Shown here one piece after another: positions 8,961 through 19,227 of a stretch of DNA of 64,000 bases (positions are counted from its first letter, which is position 1; the number at the start of each line of letters is the position of its first letter). Under the pieces are notes generated by a model. The model was not told the DNA's origin. It ran no database searches and saw nothing but the letters and a program-made list of their open reading frames with translations. A program made the position numbers and the translations under genes. The stretch is from Nereocystis luetkeana (lineage: Eukaryota > Sar > Phaeophyceae > Laminariales > Laminariaceae), in assembly GCA_031213475.1 (NCBI GenBank), contig JARUPZ010000024.1, positions 4,271,991 to 4,335,990 on the forward strand, given 5' to 3'.

Positions 8961-9185
8961 GGTTTAAACGTCGGTCCTGCGCGTGCTTTGGCGGCTAAAA
9001 CGATTGAGTGGCTGGATCACCCACACAACCCCACACGCGGCGCTCGGTATTGTTGTTGTTCATCAGCGATGGATTGCAATTAGTCTGTTCGTCCTTTGTG
9101 TCTAGCGAGCACACGCTCGAACACGAGGAGGGCAAACGCCACATCGCAGCAGACACAACTGTAGGTAGAGCTGCAGTAGCTGTAT

Positions 9186-9294
9186 TATTACGCGGGGCCA
9201 TAGTGAATAGGACCAAATACTGCTAGATAAAAATGGTGGAATATATGGGTTTTTATGTATACCATAGGTCCTATTAACTATGGTCCCCCGTAAT
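9186..9294 (+). mobile_element. TTACGGGGG MITE, copy 8
   Basis: Complete copy; left end TATTACGCGGGGCC, right end GGTCCCCCGTAATA. Confidence 0.85.
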
Positions 9295-9374
9295 AGTAGT
9301 AGTATCATCGGTGCCGGGGGGCGCAGGTATTTGTAGACAAGAGCCTGTGGGACAAAATCACGGGTCGGGACACT

Positions 9375-9490
9375 TATTACGGGGGACCATAGAAAAAAGG
9401 ACCCAGGGTATACACAAAAACATGGTAGGTATATATTTACCTATTTTTACCAACAATATTTGGTCCTATTTACTATGGTCCCACGTAATA
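9375..9490 (-). mobile_element. TTACGGGGG MITE, copy 9
   Basis: Complete, with a short internal insertion (ACATGGTAGGTATA) in the core. Confidence 0.8.
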
Positions 9491-9621
9491 ATAATCCATG
9501 CGCCATTGCTGCAGCTTCACCCTTGTTGCCGTTTCTGGTGTGGCCCTTCTGGTGGAAACCCAGGTTGTGGGGGATGGAGTCGCGCGGAACTAGGGTGCCT
9601 TTGGGTGGGGGCCTTGCCGGA

Positions 9622-9839
9622 GGCTCACCCTTCATGCGACTCGCCAGATACCTCACGTTTCGCTTCGCGCTTGGTGCGAAGCAATGTCTGCCTGGTCCGG
9701 TGAAAACCCGACATGCTCCGTCCCGGTGTTGTGGGGATGCGAGGGTCTATGCTCATACGACTACGGCCTTGAATGATATCGAGTGCATATCTCCTATCGA
9801 GTACCCCCCCCCTCCCCCCCCCCCCCCCCCCCCCCCCCC
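9622..9839 (+). mobile_element. 5'-truncated SINE with C-tail
   Basis: Starts at GGCTCACCCTTCATGCGACTCGCC and reads through the conserved CTGCCTGGTC, GTGAAAACCCGACATGCTCC and GATGCGAGGGTCTATG to TATCGAGTAC plus about 40 C with one interrupting stretch. Confidence 0.8.
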
Positions 9840-9958
9840 GGTGGACATGCTCCGTCCCGGCATTGTAGGGATGCGAGGGTCCATGCTCATACGACTACGG
9901 CCATGCATGAGATCGAGTACATCTCTCCCATCGAGTACAGTCCCCCTCCCCCCCGGCC
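9840..9958 (+). mobile_element. SINE 3' fragment planted on the previous C-tail
   Basis: Begins GGACATGCTCCGTCCCGGCATTG immediately after the preceding C-tail and ends CATCGAGTACAGTCCCCC. Confidence 0.75.
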
Positions 9959-10257
9959 TCAGTTTGGACGGCTCAGATCAGGGTGGGATCAGACGGCGCC
10001 AAGGGGGAGAAGGGCAGCAGGGGGTCGGTAAAAAAAAAATGCCTCCACCAAGGTGTCAGATCCTCTGTTGTGACCGTGGCTCGCGTCTACAAGCAGAGTT
10101 TGGCACTCTCGCATCACGCGTCAGGCACTGTCTACTCGATCCCGCTCTGTACCCTAGAATGGAAGTGCCATGTACGTGTACACTATGCTGCTCAAGCAAA
10201 AAAAAATATCGGGGACATTGTTGTAGGTGCTTCCGGGCCAGATGGCCCCCTGCTCAG

Positions 10258-10322
10258 CATGTATGATCTGCAACAAGCAGCAGCAGCAGGAGCAGCAGCG
10301 GCAGTAGTAGCTTGTGCTGCCG
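10258..10322. repeat. CAG-rich tract
   Basis: AAGCAGCAGCAGCAGGAGCAGCAGCGGCAG. No supported reading frame around it. Confidence 0.7.
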
Positions 10323-10456
10323 AGTGGAATAAGCCGGACGGTCCTGCGTGAGGTGTTGAAAGCGCCTGCTTCCTGGACCGGATCTGCACTCTTACAGGTA
10401 CAAAATATCCTATCCACAACATTTAATGACGGTAGGCTACAATCCACACGGTCGGA

Positions 10457-10545
10457 CGGGGGGGGGGGGTGTACCAGTACCCATTTGTTGTTTGCCTTAA
10501 GTCGTTTGACCATTGACCACGCATCCCTTTCGAGACGGGGGGAGG
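10457..10545 (-). mobile_element. Truncated LINE 3' end
   Basis: G-run, CCCATTTGTTGTTTGCCTTAAGTCGTTTGACCATTGACCACGCATCCCTTTCGAGACGG: the last ~65 bp of the LINE. Confidence 0.65.
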
Positions 10546-10569
10546 GGGGGGGGGGTCACTTTTACTTCT

Positions 10570-10577
<8 letters not shown>

Positions 10578-10600
<23 letters not shown>

Positions 10601-10766
10601 GAGGTACTTAAACGCCATGCGTGGCCGGACTCGTGAGACCTGAAACCCTCGCACCCATATACTGCCGGAACGGAGCAACGTTCGGATTCACACAGATCAG
10701 GCAGACATGATTCGGCCTAAAGCGCGAAGCGTAACGTTAGGTGTTCGGCCGAGCCAGTAGTTGTGG
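10578..10766 (-). mobile_element. 5'-truncated SINE with C-tail, diverged
   Basis: G-run, then GCCATGCGTGGCCGGACTCGTGAG, CCCTCGCACCCATATACTGCCGG, CAGGCAGACATG and AAAGCGCGAAGCGTAACGTTAGGTGTTCGG, aligning in order with other SINE copies. Confidence 0.65.
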
Positions 10767-10971
10767 TGCTGTTGCTCTGCTGCTACTGATTTCATGAAGA
10801 ACCAGGGAAAACCTCAGCAAGAAAAAGATGCTGCCGCTAGCGGATGATGCGGACCGTCGTTGGTTGTGTTGTTGCTGCCGATGGTAGTAGTAGTATTGTT
10901 GCTGATTATGCCACTTTAATTGTTGCTGTTGGGGGTAGTGGTGATGATGGTGGTACAGGGTGGGATGGGGG

Positions 10972-11890
10972 AGGGGGGGGGGGGGGGGGGGGGGGGGGGC
11001 GTACTCATTTGTTGCTTGCCTTGGTCATTTGACCATTGACCACGCATCCCTTTCGAGACGGAGCACCGTCCCTACTCCTAATAGAGACACCTCCAACAAT
11101 TGGGCGCTCATTACGTTGTTTCCATATATTACATAGAAACTTTTTGCTAGTCTTATCCCCTTCCTGTTTGGCCGCCTGTGGCCACCATCTATCTCCTAGG
11201 ATAGCGATCGTTCTCTCCCTGCTATCTAGTGTGTCAAACTCCTCCATGTCACATTCTTCTATTTCCCTCGTCTCCTCTTCTAACACATCCCGTTCCTCCT
11301 TGAATATTTCACATTCTCCTACTATGTGAGTTCTACTCTCTATCGCTTTGCCACACGGGCACATCTGTGCATCTATCTCCTCCTCCTCCCGGCTACTGGT
11401 ATACCTCTTTCTTCTTTCTGGCAGGTCCAGGTCACCTACACGAAACCGCAGCTTCCGCGTTTTCGCGAAGTCCATTGGGCCGTGCAGATACGTTTTCATT
11501 CCTATTCCTTCCCTCAATCTCCCGTATATCTCTAGGTGTTTTTCCGATTCCACCTTGTTTCGTAGCGCTAGCCTTTCCCTTCTTTCTATCCTTTCTTCTA
11601 CTTCTGCCTTGTACTCCCCAAACTTGCCGGCGAACATCACCTCTTCTTGGTTTCCCCCTATATCCTTCCATACTTTCTCAACTACGCTATCCCACCCTAT
11701 TCCAGTTCGCCCTTTTGTTACTTTCTCCCATATAGCTTTATCAACTATGGCCGGCAACCTCTTTTTTGGCATGTTCCTTACTTTATATTACCATTTCAAC
11801 TTTCTCATATCCCTGTTTGTCTTGAGTGGGTGCATTCCCAGTTCTGCTCTTAGTACTGTATTACTAGTCGTACTTGAGCATCTTAGGATT
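10972..11890 (-). mobile_element. 5'-truncated LINE ending in GTAC plus poly-C
   Basis: Includes the reading frame at 11,005-11,772, upstream LINE sequence to about 11,880, and a C-tail (plus-strand G-run 10,972-10,999). There is essentially no 3' untranslated region. The plus-strand sequence CACGCATCCCTTTCGAGACGGAGCACCGT recurs in seven shorter fragments of the window. Confidence 0.75.
11005..11772 (-). CDS. LINE ORF2 C-terminal region with zinc knuckle
   Basis: This open frame of 255 residues (5'-truncated) encodes the C-terminal part of a non-LTR retrotransposon protein, downstream of the reverse transcriptase. Landmarks are a Trp-containing block (IWEKVTKGRTGIGWDSVVEKVW, residues ~14-35), a highly charged helical stretch (AEVEERIERRERLALRNK), and a CPCGKAIESRTHIVGEC knuckle near residue 138 of the C-x-C-x8-H-x4-C type typical of LINE C-termini. 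Earlier frame up to about 11,880 (LGMHPLKTNRDMRKLKW) belongs to the same protein but is cut by a stop. The stop codon lies in AAATGAGTAC, after which only GTAC and poly-C remain. The reverse transcriptase is missing, so this copy cannot act alone. Confidence 0.75.
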   Translation of the reverse strand: MPKKRLPAIVDKAIWEKVTKGRTGIGWDSVVEKVWKDIGGNQEEVMFAGKFGEYKAEVEERIERRERLALRNKVESEKHLEIYGRLREGIGMKTYLHGPMDFAKTRKLRFRVGDLDLPERRKRYTSSREEEEIDAQMCPCGKAIESRTHIVGECEIFKEERDVLEEETREIEECDMEEFDTLDSRERTIAILGDRWWPQAAKQEGDKTSKKFLCNIWKQRNERPIVGGVSIRSRDGAPSRKGCVVNGQMTKASNK

Positions 11891-12266
11891 TTTTTAGCGA
11901 TGGGGGAGGGGGGGGGAGGGCATGGAAAGTTTAACCGAAAATCAATTGCTTTCAGTCGTTCACAATCTGGAGGAAGAAGAAGAGCGTATACAGACAAAAA
12001 ATGTCATCGCGAGCAATATCACGGCGGTTGGTCTTCCCCTCAAAAACCTTCGCTTCATTCTGCTTGCTTTTTTTGTTGGTTTGTCATCACTTACTCTACA
12101 ACAAGAAAAGGAGGGGGGAGTTCGACGCGGCGGGCTGACGCCCGCCTGCGGCTCCCCGCGTATACCCGTCATGGCCGAGGATGTAATATCGTCATATCAC
12201 AGACAAGCGGAGTTTGTAACTGCACCATCACTTCCAACGGGTTCATTTCAAAATGACCAATGCTCC
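11891..12266. other. Unassigned stretch
   Basis: Purine-rich start, then mixed sequence with short frames in three registers. No motif was recognised. Confidence 0.4.
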
Positions 12267-12267
12267 T

Positions 12268-12361
12268 TAACCCTTTTAGGACCACAGTCCCGTTTGGGGG
12301 ACAAACTACTTAGAATTTGAGTGGGTTGCCCCCGAAACGGGACTGCGGCTCTAAAAGGGCC
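12268..12361. mobile_element. CCCTTTTAG foldback element
   Basis: TTAA at 12,267-12,270 flanks the left end. Arms CCCTTTTAGGACCACAGTCCCGTTTGGGGGACAAAC and GTTGCCCCCGAAACGGGACTGCGGCTCTAAAAGGG are near-perfect inverted repeats around a ~20-bp loop. The right flank is CCAA rather than TTAA. Confidence 0.75.
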
Positions 12362-12470
12362 AAGCAGCAGCCTGTACGGCGGGGGCCCGGTGTTGTTGTG
12401 GCACGTCAATTTGGCGTCCAGGCTCGAAGCATCAATTCGTATGTTCGCGTCGGCTAAGTTACTTGTGTTA

Positions 12471-12632
12471 GAGTCGATCTTAACGAGGGCTGTTTAAAAA
12501 CAAAAAAAAAATCGGTATTTTCCCGAATTTTCGGTATTTAATTTATAGTTTTTTTCCTGTAGGAAAATAAATACCGAATTTTCGGGAAAACACAAAAAAA
12601 AACTGAAAAACGCTCCTCGTTAAGATCGACCC
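12471..12632. mobile_element. GGGTC-ended MITE with TTA target duplication
   Basis: 162 bp. Flanked by TTA on both sides (12,468-12,470 and 12,633-12,635). Termini are GAGTCGATCTTAACGAGG and its complement CCTCGTTAAGATCGACCC. The interior is AT-rich and itself palindromic (TCGGTATTTTCCCGAA and TTCGGGAAAACAC). A 3-bp TWA duplication and GGG-type ends are the PIF/Harbinger signature. Confidence 0.75.
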
Positions 12633-13341
12633 TTAATGGTGTCTTGTTTATGTTTTCTCGGCCAAAGTTCAACCTTTTTCAGCATTGCAGGTGTTTATTG
12701 TGTTTGCCCGTACAGTACCGCAATTACATTCTTATTACGTGTACGAGAAAAAAACACAACAACAGCACCTCATAATGGCCGCACTGGCTTACGGGGTTTG
12801 TACTTACTTGTGTGTGTGTTTTTTTCGTGGAATGGGAGACAAGACTAATACATGCACCGACCGTCAGCACGTTCATCGTGTAGCACAGCTATTAATAGCA
12901 GCAGTCCTCTTGACAACAAAACACTGCTGACATATTGTGTGTGTGTTTTTGGTTTGTTAGTAGGCGCCAAGTTCTGGATCGGCCGCGTTGTGTATTATGT
13001 TGGGCGTGATCGTCGATGATTCACGTTTCTAGTGTGTCTGTTTCTTACAATGTGGCTTAATCTCGGCCGTTTCGTCTTGAATTCAACTTTCTCTTATGTG
13101 TCGTCAACTTGAGCGTTCTTTTGTTTGTTTCTGAGCATACTTGACAGGTAGGGGTGGAAATTGAGGTGTCAGCACAACAGTTTATAAGTGATTAAAAAAA
13201 CGATCTCAGCAAGCTCCGCATTTATTTCACGCCGTGGGCGCGGCCGGGAGGAACAAGCAAGGTGAGGTACGCCCGGCACACAGCGCACCGATAGGTGGAC
13301 CTCATCTCAAGCTATTGATAGGTCGTATTCGGCTCAACACC

Positions 13342-13694
13342 TATTGCGGGGGACCATGGTTAATAGGACCAAATATTGTTAGTGAAAATGGTTGAATATA
13401 TAGGTTGTTATGGATACCGTAGGTCATGTTAAGGCATTCTTATCGGAGAGCTTTTTTTCCAAAATTTCCAAAGTTTGGAAATAACTGGAGATATGTATCA
13501 ATATACGGAGGCGTTCTGTCACTATTCGTGAAATTCTCCAGAAGCAAAAATATCAAGTTCGTTAACATTCAAATATTTATTTGGAAAAAAAAACTGGAAA
13601 ATATGGAAGATTGAAAAATTGCGCAAAAAAATGTAGAAAAATTGGAAAAACAGCTCTCCGATAAGAATGACCCTAACTATGGTCCCCCGTAATA
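13342..13694 (+). mobile_element. TTACGGGGG MITE, copy 10, split by another MITE
   Basis: The left part runs 13,342-13,432 and the right part resumes at 13,674 with TAACTATGGTCCCCCGTAATA. The intervening 241 bp is a separate element. Confidence 0.85.
13433..13673. mobile_element. GGGTC-ended MITE nested in a TTACGGGGG MITE
   Basis: 241 bp bounded by TAA duplications (13,430-13,432 and 13,674-13,676). Termini GGCATTCTTATCGGAGAGCT and AGCTCTCCGATAAGAATGACCC are inverted repeats related to those of 12,471-12,632. The interior is A/T-rich without coding capacity. Removing it and one TAA restores an uninterrupted host MITE. Confidence 0.85.
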
Positions 13695-13828
13695 GTACCA
13701 CCCGGAACTTTCAGACGGCCGAGGGCCGTCCTCATGGGGCCGAAGTACTTCGACCGATTTGGTATCGCTAGGATGTCGACCGATTTTTTTGACAGTTTTA
13801 AACTAGGATTGAGTTGGAGATAACACAC

Positions 13829-13880
13829 CTCGTGCGAGAGCGATGGAGAACACCGCAAGAAACAGGGTCTTCGTCGGCAT
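13829..13880 (-). CDS. Possible signal-peptide first exon
   Basis: ATG at 13,880 opens MPTKTLFLAVFSIALAR, with a basic residue followed by a hydrophobic core and small residues: a good secretory signal shape. A GAG|GTGTGT donor follows at 13,828, and the frame stops soon after if unspliced. No convincing second exon was found within the next kilobase on the minus strand, so this may be chance. Confidence 0.25.
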
Positions 13881-13921
13881 GTCGCCGTCGACTACAGTAA
13901 TTTTAATATCGTTGCGGCTGC

Positions 13922-14031
13922 TATTACGGGGGGCCATAGTTAACAGGACCAAATATTGTTGGTAAAAATGGTTAAATATATAGGTTTTTATGTATACCAT
14001 AGGTCCTGTTAACTAGGGTCCCCCGTAATTA
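13922..14031 (+). mobile_element. TTACGGGGG MITE, copy 11
   Basis: Complete; TTAACAGGACC arms, right end AGGGTCCCCCGTAAT. Confidence 0.85.
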
Positions 14032-14095
14032 TAGGAGGAACGAAGGGTCGAGAAATGCATCTTTCTTCGCTTAATAACTCGATCTCGCGTGTATT

Positions 14096-14760
14096 TTACG
14101 GCGGGTCGCGTGTGGTTTTTAGGGATCTAGAAAAAGTCTGACAGTTTGCGTGACGCGCGCAGGCAGCATCGTGGTGCCCATTCAAGACATTTATTTGATG
14201 AGAGATCAAGACACGGCAATCACCGTTCTCTTGTTTAGGTCCCGACATTACAAGCAAGGCGAGAGGGTTACTTACCCCTGGTGGTGTGGAAGTGCAGTGT
14301 CGTGTTTGGCGACAAACCCCCCGAAAGACGAGCGCTCCAGCCATCAACCAGCAAGTTAGCGGAGAGAGCGAGCAGGCGAGTTAGCAAGCTACTGTACACA
14401 TCACACCACAGGTACCCGGTATATACGGTAGCAAAACACGCAAGGCTAAATAAAGAGAGTTGACAATACGCGAGCAGCCGGAGATTTGATCCGACATGTG
14501 TGGCAGTAAACTAGTGTGCTCCATCGTAGCCATCTCACAAACACATGCACTTGCTTGCATGCTTGTGGATCGGGCAGGGGGGAGACTGGGGGTAAATAAC
14601 TCCCGTCCCCCATCCCTTTCTCGAGGGTAGGGGTTTCCACAAAATTGGGCGCTGTCCACGTCAGAAAGAGCCGTGCAAACCACGGTAGGGGTTTGATTTT
14701 GATTATTGCTGAGGTCAAACTGAGAAGTTACCCACTTCGTTTATAGTTACATCCGATGTG
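14096..14760. other. Unassigned stretch
   Basis: A frame at 14,150-14,359 reads GSIVVPIQDIYLMRDQD after a plausible CGCGCAG acceptor and has a coding feel, but no family or partner exon was recognised. The remainder is featureless. Confidence 0.3.
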
Positions 14761-14764
14761 CAAC

Positions 14765-14872
14765 TATTGCGGAGGACCATAGTAATTAGGACCAAAAAAT
14801 GTCAGAAAAAATAGGGAAGTATTCGGTCTTTGTGTGCACCGTAGGTCCTATTTACTATGCCCCCCCGTAATA
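14765..14872 (+). mobile_element. TTACGGGGG MITE, copy 12
   Basis: Left end TATTGCGGAGGACCATAG, right end GCCCCCCCGTAATA; the core is shorter and more diverged than average. Confidence 0.8.
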
Positions 14873-14882
14873 GGGTATTGCA

Positions 14883-14954
14883 CACCCGGTGGCTTGGTAG
14901 GTGGTCCGCGTGCCTATCAAGACGAATTTCGTGGGTTCAAAGTCCCACCGAGTG
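14883..14954 (+). tRNA. tRNA-like sequence, probable pseudogene
   Basis: TGGCTTGGTAGGTGG resembles an A box, and GTGGGTTCAAAGTCCCAC a T arm (stem GTGGG/CCCAC) with a near-B-box GGTTCAAAGTCC carrying one extra base. The ends CACCCGG and CCGAGTG pair at six of seven positions. CGTGCCTATCAAGACG looks like an anticodon arm with one base missing from its 3' stem; the loop would carry ATC. A T5 run follows about 15 bases downstream. The D stem does not close. Either a decayed tRNA or a tRNA-derived repeat head. Confidence 0.35.
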
Positions 14955-15161
14955 AGTGCATGCTCGTAGGGGCTTTTTCTTGCAAAAAAAACGATTGAAT
15001 AGCGGAAAGCGCGAGTTAGCTGCGTCCGATGCAAATCGACGAGCAGCGGGAATGCCGAACCCTATGCGCGACAAAAAATAAAAGGCACGTACCGGGGGGG
15101 GGAGAAGACACCTACCTGTGACCACGGCTTGTCCAGAAGGTCGTCGAGGGTAAAAACCTCC

Positions 15162-15271
15162 TATTACGGGGGACCATAGTTAACAGGACCTATGGTATAT
15201 ATAAAAACCTATATGTTTAACCATTTTTACTAACAATATTTGGTCCTGTTAACTATGGCCCCCCTTTAATA
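15162..15271 (-). mobile_element. TTACGGGGG MITE, copy 13
   Basis: Complete. The inverted symmetry extends into CTCC/GGAG outside the usual ends, probably by chance of the target. Confidence 0.85.
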
Positions 15272-15954
15272 GGAGTTAGGCCGAAGAGTGGAAGTGATGA
15301 TAACAAAAAAAAACAAAAAAAAAACACTATTATTTGCAAGCCCATTTGGTATCGACGTATCACGTTCGGCTCACAATAATGTTCGTCAGTCGGTTGATGC
15401 GTGTGTAGAGGTTAGGGGCTCTCTTCAACCATGACGCTACCCGATATGTTCGCATCCGATATGTAACTACTGTACGTATTGCACGTTAATATTTGCAAAC
15501 CCATTCGATGAGGAAACATCGGGTTTAGCTGACAATTCTACATCACAGAGTCGGTCGTTGCGGGTAGAACACCTACTAATACAGGTAGCACCTATTAATG
15601 GTGGGCAATCTTGAGAGAAAGGGTTTCCATCACCGTGGTCGCTCTGTGAAAACAATCAAACAAAAAATGCACAGCAAAAACGAGAGGCCCGACAAACCAA
15701 CCACAACAATGAAACAAAAAAATACGATCAAGCGCGAGAACATTTTTTCGAAGTTCCAAGCGCAGATTGCGGTACAATACGTGCGGCAGATCGTTTCAAC
15801 CATATTTCATCCCCCTTTTTTGAACCATCTCTCAAATGCACTCACTCACTCACTCACGTCCCCTGCAGCACGATACTCAAAGCCACACCAAGTCAAGTAA
15901 GAAAAAACACAAGCCAAGTCAGTCTACAGTAAGTCAAGAGCCAAGCCACCAGCT

Positions 15955-16090
15955 GTAGTAGCGAGGCAAGGCGAGGCAAGGCACGGCAAGAAAAAATTAA
16001 CCCCATGTAAGGCGAGGCAAATAGCAAGGCAAGGCTAGGCAAGGACAGGCAAGGAAAGGCAGCGCAAGTCAGAGCAAGCCAAGCCAAGGC
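15955..16090. repeat. (GGCAA)n-rich degenerate repeat
   Basis: AGGCAAGGCGAGGCAAGGCACGGCAAG and later AGGCAAGGCTAGGCAAGG units; the rest of 15,272-16,440 shows no gene. Confidence 0.7.
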
Positions 16091-16442
16091 GAACAAATGA
16101 CATCCCCCGGATTGTGGCGGTGGGTGGACAAAAAGAGGGGTCGGCCGGGGGGGGGAGGGGGTAGGGTACGAGAGCTAGCAAAGCGGAAAACACCAAAGCT
16201 CGGCTCGAGAACGAACACGAGAAAAAAACACAACCACGACACCCCCCCCCCTCCAAATTAATATACCTGGCACGATCCTGGTACAACAAAATAGGTATAT
16301 ATACCGACACAAACACAACAATACCAAGAGACATCAACCATTCCAACCACCACGACAACACCACCACACAGCAGTCAGTGCTGTCGTATCACCGCCGACC
16401 AAAGTAGTCGTCTCCCATCTCAACACGCGTTCATGCCCTCTT

Positions 16443-16596
16443 GCCGGGGGGGGGGGGGGGGGGTACTCATGCCATGCATGGCCGTATAGTCGTATGTATG
16501 ATCACAGACCCTCGCATCCCTAAAATGCCGGGACGGAGCACAGCGGGCGTTCACCGACCAGGCAGGCAGACGTTGCTTGCTTGCACCAAGCCGGAG
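16443..16596 (-). mobile_element. 5'-truncated SINE with C-tail
   Basis: G-run, TACTCATGCCATGCATGGCCGTA, ACCCTCGCATCCCTAAAATGCCGGGACGGAGCAC, TTCACCGACCAGGCAGGCAGACG. Ends at GCACCAAGC. Confidence 0.75.
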
Positions 16597-17104
16597 GGGG
16601 TATATCCCCCCCCCCCCCCTCGCAACCCACCCTCGACCGTGTTACCTATCGTAACCTCGGCAGCACTTAAACCGTTACACGACACATTTTGTACCACCAG
16701 TCACGACACCATGAAAAAAATGTCACAGCGGGGGGGGGGGGGGGGGGGGAGTTTCCCGACGGTTTCAAAAGGCGGCGTGATTATTTTTTCCGGCGGTTTC
16801 AAGAGGGAGGAGTACAGGGGGCGGGTACAGACGTGTGTCTTTCTCGGAGCACTAACATCCTTTGCCTCCTACACGAAACGCAACCGCCTCGGTCGCTGTG
16901 TTGCTTTTGTTGGCTTGCTCGCTTATACACCAGCTATTGCTCGTGTTTTCGTGTCTTGCTTGCCCTCATAGCTTGCCTGCTGGCTCTCGCTGACTTTGCT
17001 TGCTTGCTCGCTTTCACGGTCTGCCCGCTCGCTATTTTACTGCATGTAAACAGCGACCGTTCTCCCTAGACCACCATCATTCACCCCAATGTGCAACTGC
17101 TTGC

Positions 17105-17218
17105 CTCCCCCCCCCGTCCCGGCATTGTAGGATTGCGAGGGTCTATGGTCATACCACTACGGCCATGCATGAGATCGAGCACATCTCTCCTATCGAGTAC
17201 ACCCCCCCCCCCCCAACC
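17105..17218 (+). mobile_element. SINE 3' fragment with C-tail
   Basis: Starts within a C-run and reads CGTCCCGGCATTGTAGGATTGCGAGGGTCTATGGTC through CTATCGAGTAC to a C-run. Confidence 0.75.
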
Positions 17219-17227
17219 CCCCCAGAG

Positions 17228-17720
17228 TGCCACCACTCCCTTCACCCAAGTTTGCCACCGCTCGCCCGGCTTTGCCACCGATATTGGCCCTAGTGCGCCA
17301 CCGTTCCTCGCCCCAGTTATAGCCACCGTCGCCCCCCCCCCCCCCCCCGAATTCTGCAACCCCTCCCCAGCTAGCTTATGTTTTTTGCCGCCGTCATCCT
17401 TAGCTTCCCACCGCTCGCTTCAGCTTTGCCCCACTTTGCCACGGTTGGCCTCAACATACCACCGTTCGCGCCTTAGTTTGGAACCATTTTTGTTCCGGGT
17501 TTGCCACCGACCGCCCCAGCTCTAGCCAGCGTCGGCCCCCGATATGCCACCAAGTGGCGCCATTGCCCCACCGTTTTCGGCCCGGGCTTGTCATCATATC
17601 GGCCCGGGCTTGTCATCACATCGGTGCCACCGTTGGCCTAAGTTTGCCACAGTTGGTAACAAAATTCAACGCCGTTCCTTGTTTCTGCATAACTATTGCC
17701 AGCGCCCTAACCGTTCACCG
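17228..17720. repeat. Degenerate TTTGCCACCG(N)GCCC repeat
   Basis: GCCACCG or GCCACAG recurs about every 20-35 bp with interleaved TTGGCC/CGCCCC words. The higher-order duplication GGCCCGGGCTTGTCATCA occurs twice near 17,580. Confidence 0.65.
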
Positions 17721-18048
17721 CCGCAAAGCTAATCAATCCCACACTATTTCCCAGTAGTTTATCGACCAAAAACGAAATCGTGGACGCAGCCAGTTCTTAA
17801 GGAGTCAACAAAACTCGCCACACCAGTTTTATTTAAAAGAAAAAAAAAGAGAAAATAGTGTACTGGTTGGTGCCACCTGCCTGTCGCAGTTGCCAAATCA
17901 ACACGTTTGGGTGGCTGACGCGTTGTGTCTGCGTGTGCGTGCAGAGTATACACGCGATATCATCACATGGTCTCCTCCAGAAGGGCCGTCTCTTCCCCCG
18001 AGTACTTATCTTGCAGTGGTTCGTGCATTAAAGGGACCTGTTCATGGA

Positions 18049-18390
18049 TGGAGGGAGGGAGGGAGGGAGGGAGGGAGGGAGGCAAGGAGGGAGGGACGGA
18101 GGGACGGAGGGAGGGAGGGAGGGAGGGAGGGAGGGAGGGAGGGAGGGAGGGAGGGAGGGACGGAGGGAGGGAGGGAGGGAGGGAGGGAGGGAGGGAGGGA
18201 GGGAGGGAGGGAGGGAGGGAGGGAGGGAGGGAGGGAGGGAGGGAGGGAGGGAGGGAGGGAGGGAGGGAGGGAGGGAGGGAGGGAGGGAGGGAGGGAGAGA
18301 TAAAGAGAGAGAGGGGAGGGAGGGAGGGAGAGAGAGAGGGAGAGATAGAGAGAGAGAGGGGAGGGAGGAAGGGAGGGAAGGAAGGGTCAA
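18049..18390. repeat. (GGGA)n microsatellite, ~340 bp
   Basis: Almost pure GGGA tetramers from 18,049 to 18,300, then GAGA-interrupted. It produces long open frames (Gly-Arg-Glu or Leu-Pro-Ser) on both strands that are not genes. Confidence 0.95.
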
Positions 18391-18454
18391 GATATCGATG
18401 GATCGATCTGTCGCGGGAGCGTTAGAGAGAGGTGGCAACTACAGTGTCCAGAGT

Positions 18455-18720
18455 GAGCTATAGGAGCGACATGCGCTAGATCTACCCCCCAGATGAGCTA
18501 TGGGAGCTATATATGAGCTACACGTGTTTCCTCCGGCTTGAGCTATAGGCGGTAGCTCATCTGCACATGCTTTCCAAGCTTGAACTGCAGGCGATAGCTC
18601 ATCTGCACATGTTTTCAAAGCTTGAGCTGTGGGCGGATAGCTCATCTGCACATGTTTTCAAGGCTTGAGTTGTACGAGATAGATGAGCTAGCTCACGAGC
18701 TGTACAAGTGACCAATACAA
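18455..18720. repeat. 42-bp tandem repeat array, left block
   Basis: Units contain GAGCTATRGGCGGTAGCTCATCTGCACATG and TTTTCAAGGCTTGAG. GAGCTA...TAGCTC makes each unit a small hairpin. On the minus strand the unit reads AFKTCADELPPIAQ. Confidence 0.75.
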
Positions 18721-19227
18721 GAACGCAGAATAGAACGATATCAACACAAACAACCATTAAAAAAAAATCGTACGTACCAGGTACAGTCTGTGACATTACA
18801 TGCAATCGGATCTGCTTCTGTTCTCAAGATACCTGACGATAGGTCTTGCCAACATATCTATATACAGCGGGTGTCAGCCGTCACCATGCACACCACAAGA
18901 GGCGCCCGTACAGAACACAACACCGACACCACACAGCAACACCCCTGGCATGCCCACGACCCGGGGTAGCAGCTACCGGGCGGCGACGTGGCCGTAGATC
19001 AGGCTGGCAGCGGGCGGCAACCGGATCCATCGATGGATGTGAACCCCACTAAAAACGCTAGGCATATGGATGATGACAACGATCAAACCCACGCCGAACC
19101 CATACCACTCCCATACATCGACAGTTGTCCCGGAGGGTGGGCTATTTCAGCTACTTATCTCAGACGCATGTGCCGCCGAGAAAGAGTTACCATGAGCTGC
19201 GTGCGGGAGCTACGATTGCGTTCTCCG
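18721..19227. other. Spacer between the two 42-bp arrays
   Basis: Apparently unique sequence with a single TACCAGGTAC motif (18,776) and short frames in several registers. Nothing recognised. Confidence 0.4.

Noticed and set aside
18028..18438. Long overlapping frames of Gly-Arg-Glu and Leu-Pro-Ser
   Set aside because: Product of the (GGGA)n tract on both strands; no non-repeat coding sequence attached.
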